Below are positions 32,768 through 41,666 of a stretch of DNA of 64,000 nucleotides, piece after piece. A program made the translations under genes and the position numbers. The notes under the pieces are model-generated. The model was not told where the DNA came from and ran no database searches. It saw only the letters and a list, made by a program, of their open reading frames with translations. The stretch is from Bacillota bacterium (lineage in GTDB: Bacteria > Bacillota > Clostridia > Christensenellales > CAG-138). The stretch covers positions 1 to 64,000 of the forward strand of contig JAEWUO010000036.1 in NCBI GenBank assembly GCA_023459335.1, in the 5' to 3' direction. Within the stretch, counting starts at the first letter, position 1, and each line of letters starts with the position of its first letter.

Positions 32768-32797
32768 TTGTAAGGCAAGAAGGTATTGCGCTATACT
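32768..32797 (+). promoter_or_regulatory. Probable promoter of rluB
   Basis: TTGTAA (32768-32773), 18-bp spacer, TATACT (32792-32797), 86 nt before the start codon. Confidence 0.5.
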
Positions 32798-32883
32798 ATA
32801 TTTGGTGACATATGGCGAAGTTTTCTGCGAAATTAAAGTGAGCTTGCTACACGAACCGGACGAATGATACAGGGAATGCCGAT

Positions 32884-33603
32884 ATGATACGACTGCAGAA
32901 ATACCTCGCCGAATCGGGCGTTGCGTCCCGCAGGGCGAGCGAACAGCTGATCCTGCAGGGCCGCGTGAAAATCAACGGCGAAACGGCAGCCGTCGGCATG
33001 AGCGTCGATCCGTCAACAGACGAAATCACACTCGACGGCAAGCCGGTGAACCGGGCGGAGCAGATCATAACGGTCATGCTCCATAAGCCGAAAGGCGTTG
33101 TGAGCACGAGCGACGACCCGCAGGGGAGAAAGACCGTTCAGGACTACGTAAGGGATATCCCCGCGCGCCTGTATAACGTAGGCAGGCTCGACATCAACTC
33201 CGAAGGCCTGATCCTCATGACCAACGACGGGGAGCTGGCGCACCGTATGACGCACCCGAAGTTTTCCGTAGAAAAGACGTATTACGCGATCTGCGACGGA
33301 AAACTCCTGCCCTCGGAAATCGCATCCCTGGTCAACGGCGTTTCGCTGGAAGACGGGGTGACGGCTCCCGCGAGGGTTTCGCACGTTCGGGCGACGAAGA
33401 CGGGGGACACCTCGTTTCTCATCGCGATTCACGAGGGGAAAAACCGCCAGATCCGGCGTATGCTGGAGGCGGTCGGGCACCGGACGCTGCGGCTCAAACG
33501 GGAGAGCTTCGGACCGCTTTCGCTCGGCGATATGAAGCCGGGGGAAACGCGGCGCCTGACAGACGAGGAACTGCTAGCGCTGCGGCGCGCGCTCGGACTG
33601 TAG
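32884..33603 (+). CDS. rluB: Pseudouridine synthase, RsuA/RluB family
   Basis: A 239-residue protein. An S4 RNA-binding domain (MIRLQKYLAESGVASRRASE) leads into a catalytic domain with HKPKGVVST, the catalytic Asp in NVGRLDINSEGL, and GKNRQIRRMLEAVGH. It should isomerise a uridine in 23S rRNA (RluB target around 2605) or, less likely, 16S rRNA (RsuA). Bacillota usually carry RluB in this form. Start ATG at 32884 with AGGGAAT upstream. Confidence 0.92.
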   Translation: MIRLQKYLAESGVASRRASEQLILQGRVKINGETAAVGMSVDPSTDEITLDGKPVNRAEQIITVMLHKPKGVVSTSDDPQGRKTVQDYVRDIPARLYNVGRLDINSEGLILMTNDGELAHRMTHPKFSVEKTYYAICDGKLLPSEIASLVNGVSLEDGVTAPARVSHVRATKTGDTSFLIAIHEGKNRQIRRMLEAVGHRTLRLKRESFGPLSLGDMKPGETRRLTDEELLALRRALGL

Positions 33604-33699
33604 CGACGATCCGCCTGCAGGCCGACCGAAAGAACGATCGAATGGAAGGATGCGGGTTATCCCATCCTGAATAAATGCAAAACAGCGGAGGTAAAACAA

Positions 33700-33951
33700 A
33701 TGGACAATACAATATGGATCATTTTGGGCGTGTTCGCGGGGCTCATCGCCCTGATCATCATACTCAAAGCCGTTCGGGCCAGGCAGGATCGCATGGAGAG
33801 CGAAGAGGCGGAAGCGGCGCCGGCAGGCGCAGGCGCGGCTGCAATCGCAAACCGCGGCGAGCTCGTCGCGGTTGCGGCAAGCTGTATCGCCGAGGCGATG
33901 GGCAAGGACGTTTCCGGCCTGCGCATTGTTTCGCTCAGACGGGTCGGGTAA
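33700..33951 (+). CDS. OadG-like small membrane subunit of a sodium-pumping decarboxylase
   Basis: An 83-residue protein with one N-terminal membrane helix (IWIILGVFAGLIALIIIL) and an Ala/Glu-rich tail ending AAIANRGELVAVAASCIAEA and RIVSLRRVG, the pattern of gamma/delta subunits of oxaloacetate, methylmalonyl-CoA or glutaconyl-CoA decarboxylases. It assembles the membrane and soluble parts. ATG at 33700 follows GCGGAGG. A hairpin (GGAT..GGG/CCC..ATCC) at about 33651-33670 lies in the leader. Next is the biotin carrier gene. Confidence 0.8.
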   Translation: MDNTIWIILGVFAGLIALIIILKAVRARQDRMESEEAEAAPAGAGAAAIANRGELVAVAASCIAEAMGKDVSGLRIVSLRRVG

Positions 33952-34023
33952 ACGGCTGACCATTCTGCTAAAAAAAAGTTTCAAGTAAAAAGTTTCAAAT
34001 AGAGAAAAAAATCGGAGGTTTAT

Positions 34024-34386
34024 ATGCGCAATTTTCTTGTCAACGTTAATGGAACACAGTATGAAGTAGCCGTCGAAGAAATCGACGGAAAAGCAGCGCC
34101 CGCCGTGAAGGCCGCGCCCGCCGCCGCTCCCGCTGCACCCGCTGCCGCTGCGCCCGTCGCTGCGCCCGCAGGCGCAACAAAGGTCACCGCGCCGATGCCC
34201 GGCACCATCCTCGGCGTCAACGTCAAGGAAGGAGACGCGGTCAAGGCCGGCCAGCCGATTTTCGTACTCGAAGCCATGAAGATGGAGAGCGACATCACCG
34301 CGCCCGTTTCCGGCACCGTCCGCGGGATTTCGGTCACAAAGGGAACCTCCGTGGAAGCCGGCAAGCTGCTCTGCTCCATCGAATAA
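34024..34386 (+). CDS. Biotin carboxyl carrier protein
   Basis: A 120-residue protein: a short N-terminal region (MRNFLVNVNGTQYEVAVEE), an Ala/Pro linker (about 33-55) and a biotinyl domain with the attachment motif EAMKMES (biotin on the Lys). It shuttles CO2 between the carboxyltransferase encoded downstream and the membrane subunit. Start ATG with ATCGGAGG upstream. Forms an operon with the OadG-like gene before it and the carboxyltransferase gene after it. Confidence 0.93.
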   Translation: MRNFLVNVNGTQYEVAVEEIDGKAAPAVKAAPAAAPAAPAAAAPVAAPAGATKVTAPMPGTILGVNVKEGDAVKAGQPIFVLEAMKMESDITAPVSGTVRGISVTKGTSVEAGKLLCSIE

Positions 34387-34626
34387 TATTGTAAAAGTCG
34401 CGCGCGGACGCGGGTGGCTTTCCATGCTGACGTCCGGCGGATCGAAACTTGGCGGGTTTGCGGGCGGATAGGCTCCAGCCTGCATGAAATGCTTCGCCGG
34501 CGTGTACGCCGAATCGTCAGGAACCGCCGAATATCCGGTGCGTTCCAAATTTCCCCGTCATGATACCGTGGCGACTCGCCCGGCGGGAAAAAAGCCCGCC
34601 TTACGCCGCCGAAAGGAGAAACGCAA

Positions 34627-36036
34627 ATGAGCAAATTATTGATTACCGATACGATCCTTCGCGACGCGCACCAATCGCTCGCGGCGACGCGTATGCGCAC
34701 AGAGGATATGCTCCCCGCCTGCGGGGTGCTCGATTCCATCGGTTACTATTCTCTGGAAGTATGGGGCGGAGCGACGTTTGACGCGTGCCTGCGCTTCCTC
34801 AACGAAGATCCCTGGGACCGTCTGCGCAAGCTGCGCAAAGCGCTGCCCCACACCAAGCTGCAGATGCTTTTCCGCGGACAGAACATCCTGGGATACAAGC
34901 ATTATGCGGACGACGTGGTCGAACAGTTCTGCAAAAAAGCGATCGAGAACGGAATCGACATCATCCGCATCTTCGACGCACTGAACGATACCCGTAACCT
35001 CGAAAGCGCGATCCGCTTTACCAAAAAGTACGGCGGCATCTGCGAACCGGCCATCAGCTACACCATTTCGCCCGTACACAACGAGGACTATTTCGTCAAG
35101 CTGGCGAAGGAACTCGTCCAGATGGGCGCGGATACCATCTGCATCAAGGATATGGCGAACCTGCTTCTGCCGTACGACGCGTATTCGCTCGTTTCCAGGC
35201 TCAAGAAGGAAATCAGCGTTCCCATCCACCTGCATACGCACAACACCACCGGCACCGGCGACATGGTATATCTCATGGCGGCGCAGGCCGGCGTGGATAT
35301 CGTGGACACCGCGCTTTCACCATTCGGCAACGGGACCTCACAGCCCGCGACCGAACCGCTCGTCGCCACGCTGAAGGGAACAGAGTGCGATACCGGCCTC
35401 GATCTGATCAAGCTTTCCGAAGCCGCGAAGCTGTTTCGCCCTGTCGCGGACCGCATGATCGCGGACGGAACGATCTCCGTCAAGGTGCTCGGCGTCGACA
35501 CAAACACACTGTTGTATCAGGTTCCGGGCGGCATGCTTTCGAATCTGGTTTCCCAGCTGAAGGAAGCAGGCAAGTCCGACAAGTACTACGACGTGCTCGC
35601 GGAAGTGCCGCGCGTTCGCAAAGACTTCGGATATCCGCCGCTTGTCACACCGACAAGCCAGATCGTCGGCACGCAGGCCGTGCTGAACATCATCAGCGGC
35701 GAACGCTACAAGGTGTTTACAAAAGAAAGCAAGGCGCTTCTGCGCGGCGAATACGGGCGCCTGCCCGCGCCGGTCAACGAAGAGGTGCGTAAAAAGGCAA
35801 TCGGCGACGAGGAAGTGATCACCTGCCGCCCCGCGGACCTGCTCAAGCCGGAGCTGGGGCAATACCGCGAGGAGATCAAGGATCATATCCGCCAGGACGA
35901 GGACGTGCTCAGCTACGCGCTCTTCCCGCAGGTTGCGCTGAAGTTCTTCGAAGCGCGCGAAGCCGCTGAAAAGAAAGCGGCCGAGCCGAACGAAGGCGGT
36001 GTGCGCACACTGTATGTAGAAGATCTCAGCGCATAA
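34627..36036 (+). CDS. Oxaloacetate decarboxylase alpha / pyruvate carboxyltransferase subunit
   Basis: A 469-residue carboxyltransferase of the OadA/PycB/5S type: LITDTILRDAHQSL (metal Asp), MLFRGQNILGYKHY, CIKDMANLL (the carbamylated Lys) and HLHTHNTTGTGDM (metal His pair), then the C-terminal conserved domain. It has no biotin domain of its own; that is the separate carrier upstream. It could serve oxaloacetate decarboxylase, methylmalonyl-CoA decarboxylase or a transcarboxylase. The membrane beta subunit gene is not in the window. ATG at 34627 follows AAAGGAG. The 240-nt gap before it has GC-rich hairpins but no T-run. Confidence 0.92.
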   Translation: MSKLLITDTILRDAHQSLAATRMRTEDMLPACGVLDSIGYYSLEVWGGATFDACLRFLNEDPWDRLRKLRKALPHTKLQMLFRGQNILGYKHYADDVVEQFCKKAIENGIDIIRIFDALNDTRNLESAIRFTKKYGGICEPAISYTISPVHNEDYFVKLAKELVQMGADTICIKDMANLLLPYDAYSLVSRLKKEISVPIHLHTHNTTGTGDMVYLMAAQAGVDIVDTALSPFGNGTSQPATEPLVATLKGTECDTGLDLIKLSEAAKLFRPVADRMIADGTISVKVLGVDTNTLLYQVPGGMLSNLVSQLKEAGKSDKYYDVLAEVPRVRKDFGYPPLVTPTSQIVGTQAVLNIISGERYKVFTKESKALLRGEYGRLPAPVNEEVRKKAIGDEEVITCRPADLLKPELGQYREEIKDHIRQDEDVLSYALFPQVALKFFEAREAAEKKAAEPNEGGVRTLYVEDLSA

Positions 36037-36037
36037 C

Positions 36038-36613
36038 ATGCGACATCTGCCGAACATCCTTTCCGGAATACGGCTACTCCTCGTCGGCGCCTTTGTGATG
36101 CTGTTTCGGGCGGGCAGGTTTCTGCCTGCCCTTCTCGTATTCATCGCCGCATTTCTAACGGACATACTGGACGGCTACCTTGCGCGCACGTTTGGCTGGA
36201 TCACGAATATCGGCAAGCTGCTCGACCCGCTCGCGGACAAACTTATGACGCTCGCCGTGCTTGTCTGCGTCTACCTCGGCAAGCACAAGCTGCTCTATCT
36301 GATCCTGTTTCTGCTCATGGCGGTGAAAGAACTGCTCATGGTCGCGGGCGGTATGTTTATGGCGAAGCGAAATGTGGTAGCGGTGGCGGACTGGCCGGGT
36401 AAAATCGCGACCGGATTGTTCGCCGGCGGGTTGGTTCTCGCCTTGCTGTCATTCCTTTCCCTGCGGGTGGGGCCTTGGGATCTCGTGGTATTGTCCGCCG
36501 CGACGACGGCGTCTTATTTCGCGCTGATCTTCTATGCGGTCACACAATTGCCGAAGGCGCTCCGCAGACAGGCCGCCGGCGATCGGGGAGCGGATGGTGC
36601 CGGCGGGCGCTGA
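36038..36613 (+). CDS. CDP-alcohol phosphatidyltransferase (PgsA-like)
   Basis: A 191-residue membrane enzyme with the full family motif across DILDGYLARTFGWITNIGKL and the following LDPLADK: D-x2-D-G-x2-A-R-x8-G-x3-D-x3-D. About five to six membrane helices. Most likely phosphatidylglycerophosphate synthase, using CDP-diacylglycerol and glycerol 3-phosphate, but another acceptor alcohol cannot be excluded. It begins one base after the stop of the carboxyltransferase gene, so it is translated from that message. Confidence 0.9.
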   Translation: MRHLPNILSGIRLLLVGAFVMLFRAGRFLPALLVFIAAFLTDILDGYLARTFGWITNIGKLLDPLADKLMTLAVLVCVYLGKHKLLYLILFLLMAVKELLMVAGGMFMAKRNVVAVADWPGKIATGLFAGGLVLALLSFLSLRVGPWDLVVLSAATTASYFALIFYAVTQLPKALRRQAAGDRGADGAGGR

Positions 36614-36640
36614 TTTGCTCCGCGCATTTCCGAAAAAGGC

Positions 36641-36669
36641 TTGCAAATGGAATAAAAGGCTGTTATACT
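36641..36669 (+). promoter_or_regulatory. Promoter of rimP-nusA-infB operon
   Basis: TTGCAA (36641-36646), 17-bp spacer, TATACT (36664-36669). The leader to rimP is about 120 nt and contains the hairpin at 36700-36720. Confidence 0.75.
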
Positions 36670-36699
36670 TCGTGTGTTGGATGTTTGAACTTTGAGCGG

Positions 36700-36732
36700 A
36701 GAGTGGGCAAAACCCACTCTTTCGTTTTGAAG
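36700..36732 (+). promoter_or_regulatory. Leader hairpin before rimP, possible attenuator
   Basis: AGAGTGGG (36700-36707) and CCCACTCT (36713-36720) form a perfect 8-bp stem with loop CAAAA, then TTCGTTTTG. It has the shape of a leaky terminator about 75 nt upstream of rimP. An attenuation role for the nusA operon is inferred. Confidence 0.55.
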
Positions 36733-36794
36733 GGTGCTTTTTTTACAGGATATGCGGATCAAATGCGCTGATCCTGAGAGGTTGGAGGAACGCG

Positions 36795-37247
36795 TTGAAC
36801 ACGGCCCAAAAGGTGGAACAGCTGCTAAAAGAGCCTGTCGAAGCGCTCGGTTTTACGCTCTGCGACGTGGAGTTCGTCAAGGAACACGGCGACTGGGTGC
36901 TCACGCTGTATATCGACAAACCCGGTGGCGTGACCATCGATGACTGCGAACGCGTGAGCCGCGCGGTCGACCCGATGCTCGACGAAGCCGACCCGATCGA
37001 ACAGGGATATTTTCTCTCCGTTTCCTCGCTGGGACTCGACCGCCCGCTGAAAAAAGACGCGGATTACGAGAGAAATCTCGGCAAGCGCGTCGAGGTAAAG
37101 CTCTTCGCGCCCAAGGACGGGAAAAAAGAGTTCGTCGGCGAACTGCTCCGGTTCGACGAAAACATCGTCGTCATCCGGCTGGAAAAGGGAGAACTGACGC
37201 TGGAGCGCAAGGCGATCGCGCTCGCGCGGCCCGAACTGGTGTTTTAA
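36795..37247 (+). CDS. rimP: Ribosome maturation factor RimP
   Basis: A 150-residue RimP/YlxS protein: ALGFTLCDVEFVKEHGDWVL, YIDKPGGVTIDDCERVSR and LSVSSLGLDRPL are the family signatures, with the C-terminal Sm-like barrel after them. It helps assemble the 30S subunit. TTG start at 36795 with GGAGGAACGCG upstream. First gene of the conserved rimP-nusA-ylxR-ylxQ-infB-rbfA cluster. Confidence 0.95.
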   Translation: MNTAQKVEQLLKEPVEALGFTLCDVEFVKEHGDWVLTLYIDKPGGVTIDDCERVSRAVDPMLDEADPIEQGYFLSVSSLGLDRPLKKDADYERNLGKRVEVKLFAPKDGKKEFVGELLRFDENIVVIRLEKGELTLERKAIALARPELVF

Positions 37248-37327
37248 GCGGGAAACCGCATGAAAGCAATCATACATTTTTTTAAGATGGTAACATCGCC
37301 GGAATACGAGTAAGGAGTTTGATTGAG

Positions 37328-38413
37328 ATGAACACAGAGTTTGTCGAAGCATTAAACGCGCTGGAAAAGGAACGCGGCATCAGCAAGGACGTGCTGATCC
37401 TCGCGATCGAAGCGGCGCTGACATCGGCGTATAAGCGCAACTACGGCGCGACCGCGAACGTGCGCGCGCAGGTAGACCCGCAAAACGGGGAATTCCGCAT
37501 TTTCGCCTCCAAGACGGTCGCGGAGACCGTCGAAAATCCGCTCAACGAGATTTCGCTTGAGGACGCAAAGCACGTCAACGTACTTTACGAGGTAGGCGAC
37601 GTGCTCGAAGAAGAAGTCAAGGCGAAAGAGTTTTCGCGCATCGCGGCGCAGACCGCCAAGCAGGTCGTTGTCCAGCGGATCCGCGAAGCGGAGCGCGGCG
37701 TGATCTACGAGGAATACGTAGAAAAAGAAAACGAGGTGCTGACCGCCATCGTGCAGCGAGTGGAGAAGGGCAACGTCTATGTCGAACTCGGCAAGACGGA
37801 CGGCATTCTCACGCCGAATGAAATGATACCGGGCGAAACGTATGAAAACAACGACCGCATCAAGGTCTACGTTCTGGAAGTCCGCAAGGACAGCAAAGGC
37901 CCGCAGGTGCTGGTCAGCCGCACGCACCCCGGCCTCGTGAAACGCCTATTTGAATTGGAAGTGCCGGAGATTCAGACCGGCGTCGTGCAGATTAAGTCCA
38001 TCGCGCGCGAAGCGGGCTTCCGCACGAAGGTTGCCGTGCACTCGACGGATATGCAGGTGGATGCGGTCGGCGCATGCGTCGGCCAGCGCGGATCGCGCGT
38101 GGAGCGCATCGTCGGCGAGCTGCACAACGAGAAGATCGACATCATCGAGTGGGATTCCGACTCGGCGGTATATATCGCGAAGGCGCTGAGCCCTGCGAAG
38201 GTGCTTATGGTCTACATCAATGAAGAAGAAAAAGCGGCAAAAGTGATCGTTCCGGATTCCCAGCTTTCACTCGCCATTGGCAAAGAGGGGCAGAACGCGC
38301 GGCTCGCCGCGAAACTGACGGGCTGGAAAATCGACATCAAGAGCCAGTCCCAGGCGGAACAGGCGATGGACGCTTTCTATAACGAGGAAAACACACAGGA
38401 GAGCGAGGCGTAA
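37328..38413 (+). CDS. nusA: Transcription elongation/termination factor NusA
   Basis: A 361-residue NusA: N-terminal polymerase-binding domain (FVEALNALEKERGISKDVL), S1 domain (EVLTAIVQRVEKGNVYVELG), then two KH domains (RTHPGLVKRLFELEVPEI; VGACVGQRGSRVERIV; LAIGKEGQNARLAAKLTGWK). It lacks the acidic C-terminal repeats of enterobacterial NusA, as usual in Bacillota. ATG at 37328 has AAGGAG 11 nt upstream; a TTG at 37319 lies too close to it. Confidence 0.96.
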   Translation: MNTEFVEALNALEKERGISKDVLILAIEAALTSAYKRNYGATANVRAQVDPQNGEFRIFASKTVAETVENPLNEISLEDAKHVNVLYEVGDVLEEEVKAKEFSRIAAQTAKQVVVQRIREAERGVIYEEYVEKENEVLTAIVQRVEKGNVYVELGKTDGILTPNEMIPGETYENNDRIKVYVLEVRKDSKGPQVLVSRTHPGLVKRLFELEVPEIQTGVVQIKSIAREAGFRTKVAVHSTDMQVDAVGACVGQRGSRVERIVGELHNEKIDIIEWDSDSAVYIAKALSPAKVLMVYINEEEKAAKVIVPDSQLSLAIGKEGQNARLAAKLTGWKIDIKSQSQAEQAMDAFYNEENTQESEA

Positions 38414-38416
38414 CGC

Positions 38417-38698
38417 TTGGCGAAAAAAATTCCCATGCGGATGTGCGTCTCCTGCCGGGAGATGCGGCCGAAAAAAGAGCTCGTGCGCGTGGTGCGCACC
38501 CCGGAAGGCGCCGTGCTCCTCGATACGACCGGACGAGCCAACGGCAGAGGCGCTTACCTCTGCAAAAAGGGCGGCTGTCTGGAGAAGGCGGTCAAGTCGC
38601 GCGCGCTGGAACGCGCGCTGGAAGCGAAGATCGAACCGGAAACCTTCGAAACGCTGCGCGCGCAGTTCGCGGCATACGATGAACAGCAGGCTGACTAG
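38417..38698 (+). CDS. ylxR: YlxR-family (DUF448) nucleic-acid-binding protein
   Basis: A 93-residue protein with the YlxR signature: RMCVSCREMRPKKELVRVVR then GRGAYLCKKGGCLEKA. It is a small putative RNA- or DNA-binding protein always found beside nusA and infB. TTG start at 38417, only 3 nt after the nusA stop; ribosome site is weak (GAGGCG), so translation is probably coupled to nusA. Overlaps ylxQ by 20 nt. Confidence 0.92.
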   Translation: MAKKIPMRMCVSCREMRPKKELVRVVRTPEGAVLLDTTGRANGRGAYLCKKGGCLEKAVKSRALERALEAKIEPETFETLRAQFAAYDEQQAD

Positions 38699-38972
38699 CG
38701 CGGTCGGGTTCGCGATGAAGGCGGGGAAGCTCGTCTCCGGCGATTCTTCGGCGGAGAAGGTCATCCGCGCGGGCAAGGCGAAACTCGCGCTGATCGACGC
38801 CCAGGCTTCGGACAACACGAAGGACAAATACCGCGCCATGAGTGAACATGCGGGGATACCGCTGATCGAGATCGAAGAACTCGGCCGGTGGATCGGAAAA
38901 CCTGCGCGCATGGTAGCAGCGGTGACAGACGAACGTTTTACAACGATGATCAAAAGCGCGTCCGAACAATAG
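38679..38972 (+). CDS. ylxQ: L7Ae-family K-turn-binding protein YlxQ
   Basis: A 97-residue L7Ae/L30e/S12e-fold protein: LTSAVGFAMKAGKLVSGDSS, LALIDAQASDNTKDKY and IPLIEIEELGRWIG fit the YlxQ group, which binds kink-turns in RNA. ATG at 38679 lies inside the end of ylxR (20-nt overlap) and must be read in a different frame; coupling is likely. infB follows 36 nt later. Confidence 0.92.
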   Translation: MNSRLTSAVGFAMKAGKLVSGDSSAEKVIRAGKAKLALIDAQASDNTKDKYRAMSEHAGIPLIEIEELGRWIGKPARMVAAVTDERFTTMIKSASEQ

Positions 38973-39008
38973 GATGCGCATTGTAAAAATGCGGGGGTAA
39001 CGACGCAA

Positions 39009-41666
39009 ATGGCAAAAAACAATTTTCTGGAATCGGCAAACGGAATTCAGAAGAGTACAAAAGAACTTCTGGAAAGGCTGTCGCTGACGCAGAGCGCCGT
39101 AGGCGAGCTGCTTGTTTCGGTGCGCCATTCCGAGGGCGAGATGATCGATCGGGAGGAACAGCAGCGTAAGGCGCGCGAAGAGCGCGAGCGCATGGAACGC
39201 CTGCGCGACCTGCTCGATTCCGATCAGGATCATGCCGCGCATGCCGGCGGCAGCGATGAAGACGATCTGGCGGAAGCGGAACCGGCAGTCCAGCAGGAGG
39301 CCGCCGCGCCGGAAGCCGCAGAGGAAAAACCGGCGCAGCCGGAGACGCCGAAACCCCAGATTGCACCCGAACTGCCGAAAAAACCGGCCGGCGGTTATGA
39401 AGCGCACGCGATTTCGCAGGACGACCGCCGCCGCCCGCAGCAACCGCAGGGCGAGCGCGCGCCGTATCAGCAGAACCGCCCGCCGCGGCAGGACGGCTAT
39501 CAGCCGCGCCCGCAGCAGGGAGGGCAGACAGGCTTTACGCCGCGCCCGCAGCAGGGAGGACAGACCGGCTTTACGCCGCGCCCGCAGCAGGGAGGACAGA
39601 CCGGCTTTGCACCGCGTTCGCAACAGGGCGCGGGCATGCCGCCGCGCGGGCCGCGTCCCGCGGCGGGTTCCACGCCCGCGACTCCATCGGCGGGCGGCAA
39701 AGAGCGGGTCAGCAATTACGACCCCAACAAGAGCGCATATGCCCGTGCGAAAGAAGCGGAAAATAGAAAAGCGAAAAATAAGAAAGCGATTGCGCGTGAA
39801 ACCGCGCCCAGCGCCAAGAATTGGGATGAGGACGCGCCGACCGGCAGCCGCAGACCCAAACGCGGCGCGAAGCAGATGGTACGCAGGCCGGAACCCGTCG
39901 TGATCGAAAAGGCGGTGATCACCACGGAGACCATCACGGTAAAAGAACTCTCGGAAAAGATCGGCAAACCCGCTTCCGAGATCATTAAAAAGCTCTTCCT
40001 GCTCGGCATGCCGACCACGATCAACCAGGAGATCGACTTCGATACCTGCGAACTGGTCGCTTCGGATTTCGGTATCGATCTTGAGCTGAAAGTAGCAAAA
40101 ACATTTGAAGAAGTGCTGACCGACAGCGCGTCCGCGGAATCCGACGCACCGGAACAGCTCAAGACGCGCCCGCCGGTGGTCACCATCATGGGCCACGTCG
40201 ACCACGGCAAGACGTCGCTGCTGGACGCGATCCGCAACAGCAGCGTTACCGAGGGCGAAGCGGGCGGCATCACTCAGCACATCGGCGCGTATACCGTCAT
40301 GAGCAACGGCAAGCAGATTACGTTTATCGATACGCCGGGCCACGAGGCGTTCACTTCGATGCGCGCTCGCGGCGCGCAGGTGACGGATATCGTCATTCTC
40401 GTCGTCGCGGCTGACGACGGTATCATGCCGCAGACCGTGGAAGCGATCCACCATGCGAAAGCCGCTGGCGTGCCGATCATCGTGGCCATCAATAAGATGG
40501 ACAAACCCGACGCAAATCCTGACCGCGTAAAGCAGCAGCTGACCGAATACGAACTCGTCTCCGAAGAGTGGGGCGGGCAGACCATTATCGTGCCCGTATC
40601 CGCCAAAAAGCAGACCGGTCTCGACACCCTGCTGGAGATGATCCTGCTGCAGGCGGACGTGCTGGAACTCAAGGCCAATCCCGACCGTCTCGCGAAAGGC
40701 ACGATCATCGAAGCCAAGCTCGACAAGGGGCGCGGACCGCTCGCGACCGTTCTTGTACAGAACGGCACGCTGCGCCGCGGGGATACGATCATTGCCGGCA
40801 CGGCGTACGGCAAAGTACGCGCGATGACGGACGATCGCGGCGGCGCGGTCGACGAGGCCGGTCCCTCCATGCCGGTTGAGGTGCTCGGATTCAGCGAAGT
40901 GCCGGATGCGGGAGATATCCTCAATGTGGCGGAGGTGGACAAGCTTTCCCGCCAGGTCGCCGAGGAGCGCCGAGACAAGATCAAGGCAGCGCAGTTGAAG
41001 AGCAAGAGCAAGGTCTCGCTCGACGAGCTCTTTACCCAGATGGCGGCGGATGAGCTGAAAGAACTCAACATCATCGTCAAGGCGGATGTGCAGGGTTCCG
41101 TAGAGGCCGTCAAGCAGGCGCTCGAAAAACTCAGTAACGAAGAGGTCCGCGTGCGCTGCATCCACGGCGGCGTCGGCGCGATCACGGGTACGGACATCAT
41201 GTTCGCCTCCGCTTCCAATGCCATTGTCATTGGATTCAACGTACGCCCCGATACCGGAGCGCGCGCGTTGGCCGAAAAGGAGAACGTGGACGTTCGCCTG
41301 TACCGCGTGATCTATAACGCCATCGACGACGTCAAAGCCGCCATGCAGGGCATGTTCAAACCGGTCTTCAAAGAAACGGAGCTTGGCCGCGCCACCGTGC
41401 GCGAGACCTTCAAGGTTTCTGGAGTTGGAACGATCGCGGGCGCATATGTCAACGACGGAAAGATCCTCCGGAGCGCGCAAATTCGCGTGCTGCGCGACAA
41501 TATCGTTATCCACGAAGGCAAGATCGCTTCTCTGAAGCGTTTCAAGGACGACGCGAAGGAAGTCATGACCGGATACGAGTGCGGCATCGGCATCGAAAAC
41601 TTCAACGACCTGCTCGAGGGCGACGTGATCGAAGCGTTCGTCGTCGAGGAAGTCAAACGCACATAA
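39009..41666 (+). CDS. infB: Translation initiation factor IF-2
   Basis: An 885-residue IF-2. The N-terminus (to about 290) is low-complexity, with Gln/Pro/Gly repeats of 12 residues (QGGQTGFTPRPQ), then the IF2N domain (ITVKELSEKIGKPASEIIKK). The G domain follows: P-loop GHVDHGKTSLLDAI, switch DTPGHEAF, NKMDKPDANP and VSAKKQTGLD; then domains II-IV (IVKADVQGSVEAVKQALEKL). It loads initiator tRNA on the 30S subunit. The start is an ATG at 39009. Confidence 0.97.
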   Translation: MAKNNFLESANGIQKSTKELLERLSLTQSAVGELLVSVRHSEGEMIDREEQQRKAREERERMERLRDLLDSDQDHAAHAGGSDEDDLAEAEPAVQQEAAAPEAAEEKPAQPETPKPQIAPELPKKPAGGYEAHAISQDDRRRPQQPQGERAPYQQNRPPRQDGYQPRPQQGGQTGFTPRPQQGGQTGFTPRPQQGGQTGFAPRSQQGAGMPPRGPRPAAGSTPATPSAGGKERVSNYDPNKSAYARAKEAENRKAKNKKAIARETAPSAKNWDEDAPTGSRRPKRGAKQMVRRPEPVVIEKAVITTETITVKELSEKIGKPASEIIKKLFLLGMPTTINQEIDFDTCELVASDFGIDLELKVAKTFEEVLTDSASAESDAPEQLKTRPPVVTIMGHVDHGKTSLLDAIRNSSVTEGEAGGITQHIGAYTVMSNGKQITFIDTPGHEAFTSMRARGAQVTDIVILVVAADDGIMPQTVEAIHHAKAAGVPIIVAINKMDKPDANPDRVKQQLTEYELVSEEWGGQTIIVPVSAKKQTGLDTLLEMILLQADVLELKANPDRLAKGTIIEAKLDKGRGPLATVLVQNGTLRRGDTIIAGTAYGKVRAMTDDRGGAVDEAGPSMPVEVLGFSEVPDAGDILNVAEVDKLSRQVAEERRDKIKAAQLKSKSKVSLDELFTQMAADELKELNIIVKADVQGSVEAVKQALEKLSNEEVRVRCIHGGVGAITGTDIMFASASNAIVIGFNVRPDTGARALAEKENVDVRLYRVIYNAIDDVKAAMQGMFKPVFKETELGRATVRETFKVSGVGTIAGAYVNDGKILRSAQIRVLRDNIVIHEGKIASLKRFKDDAKEVMTGYECGIGIENFNDLLEGDVIEAFVVEEVKRT
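39504..39629 (+). repeat. Three-and-a-half 36-bp in-frame repeats in infB
   Basis: Copies at 39504-39539, 39540-39575 and 39576-39611, then a partial copy. Each encodes a 12-residue Gln/Gly/Pro/Arg unit. Copies 2 and 3 differ only at the end, implying recent duplication. Copy number may vary between strains. Confidence 0.85.

Noticed and set aside
34576..34606. Terminator upstream of the carboxyltransferase gene
   Set aside because: GGCGGG and CCCGCC form a stem, but the A-run is in the loop and no T-run follows.
39504..39629. CRISPR array
   Set aside because: The 36-bp units are directly adjacent without spacers and lie in frame inside infB.
38592..41513. Very long open frame antisense to infB
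   Set aside because: It mirrors the codon pattern of infB in GC-rich DNA, has low-complexity composition and no ribosome site; infB is certain on the other strand.
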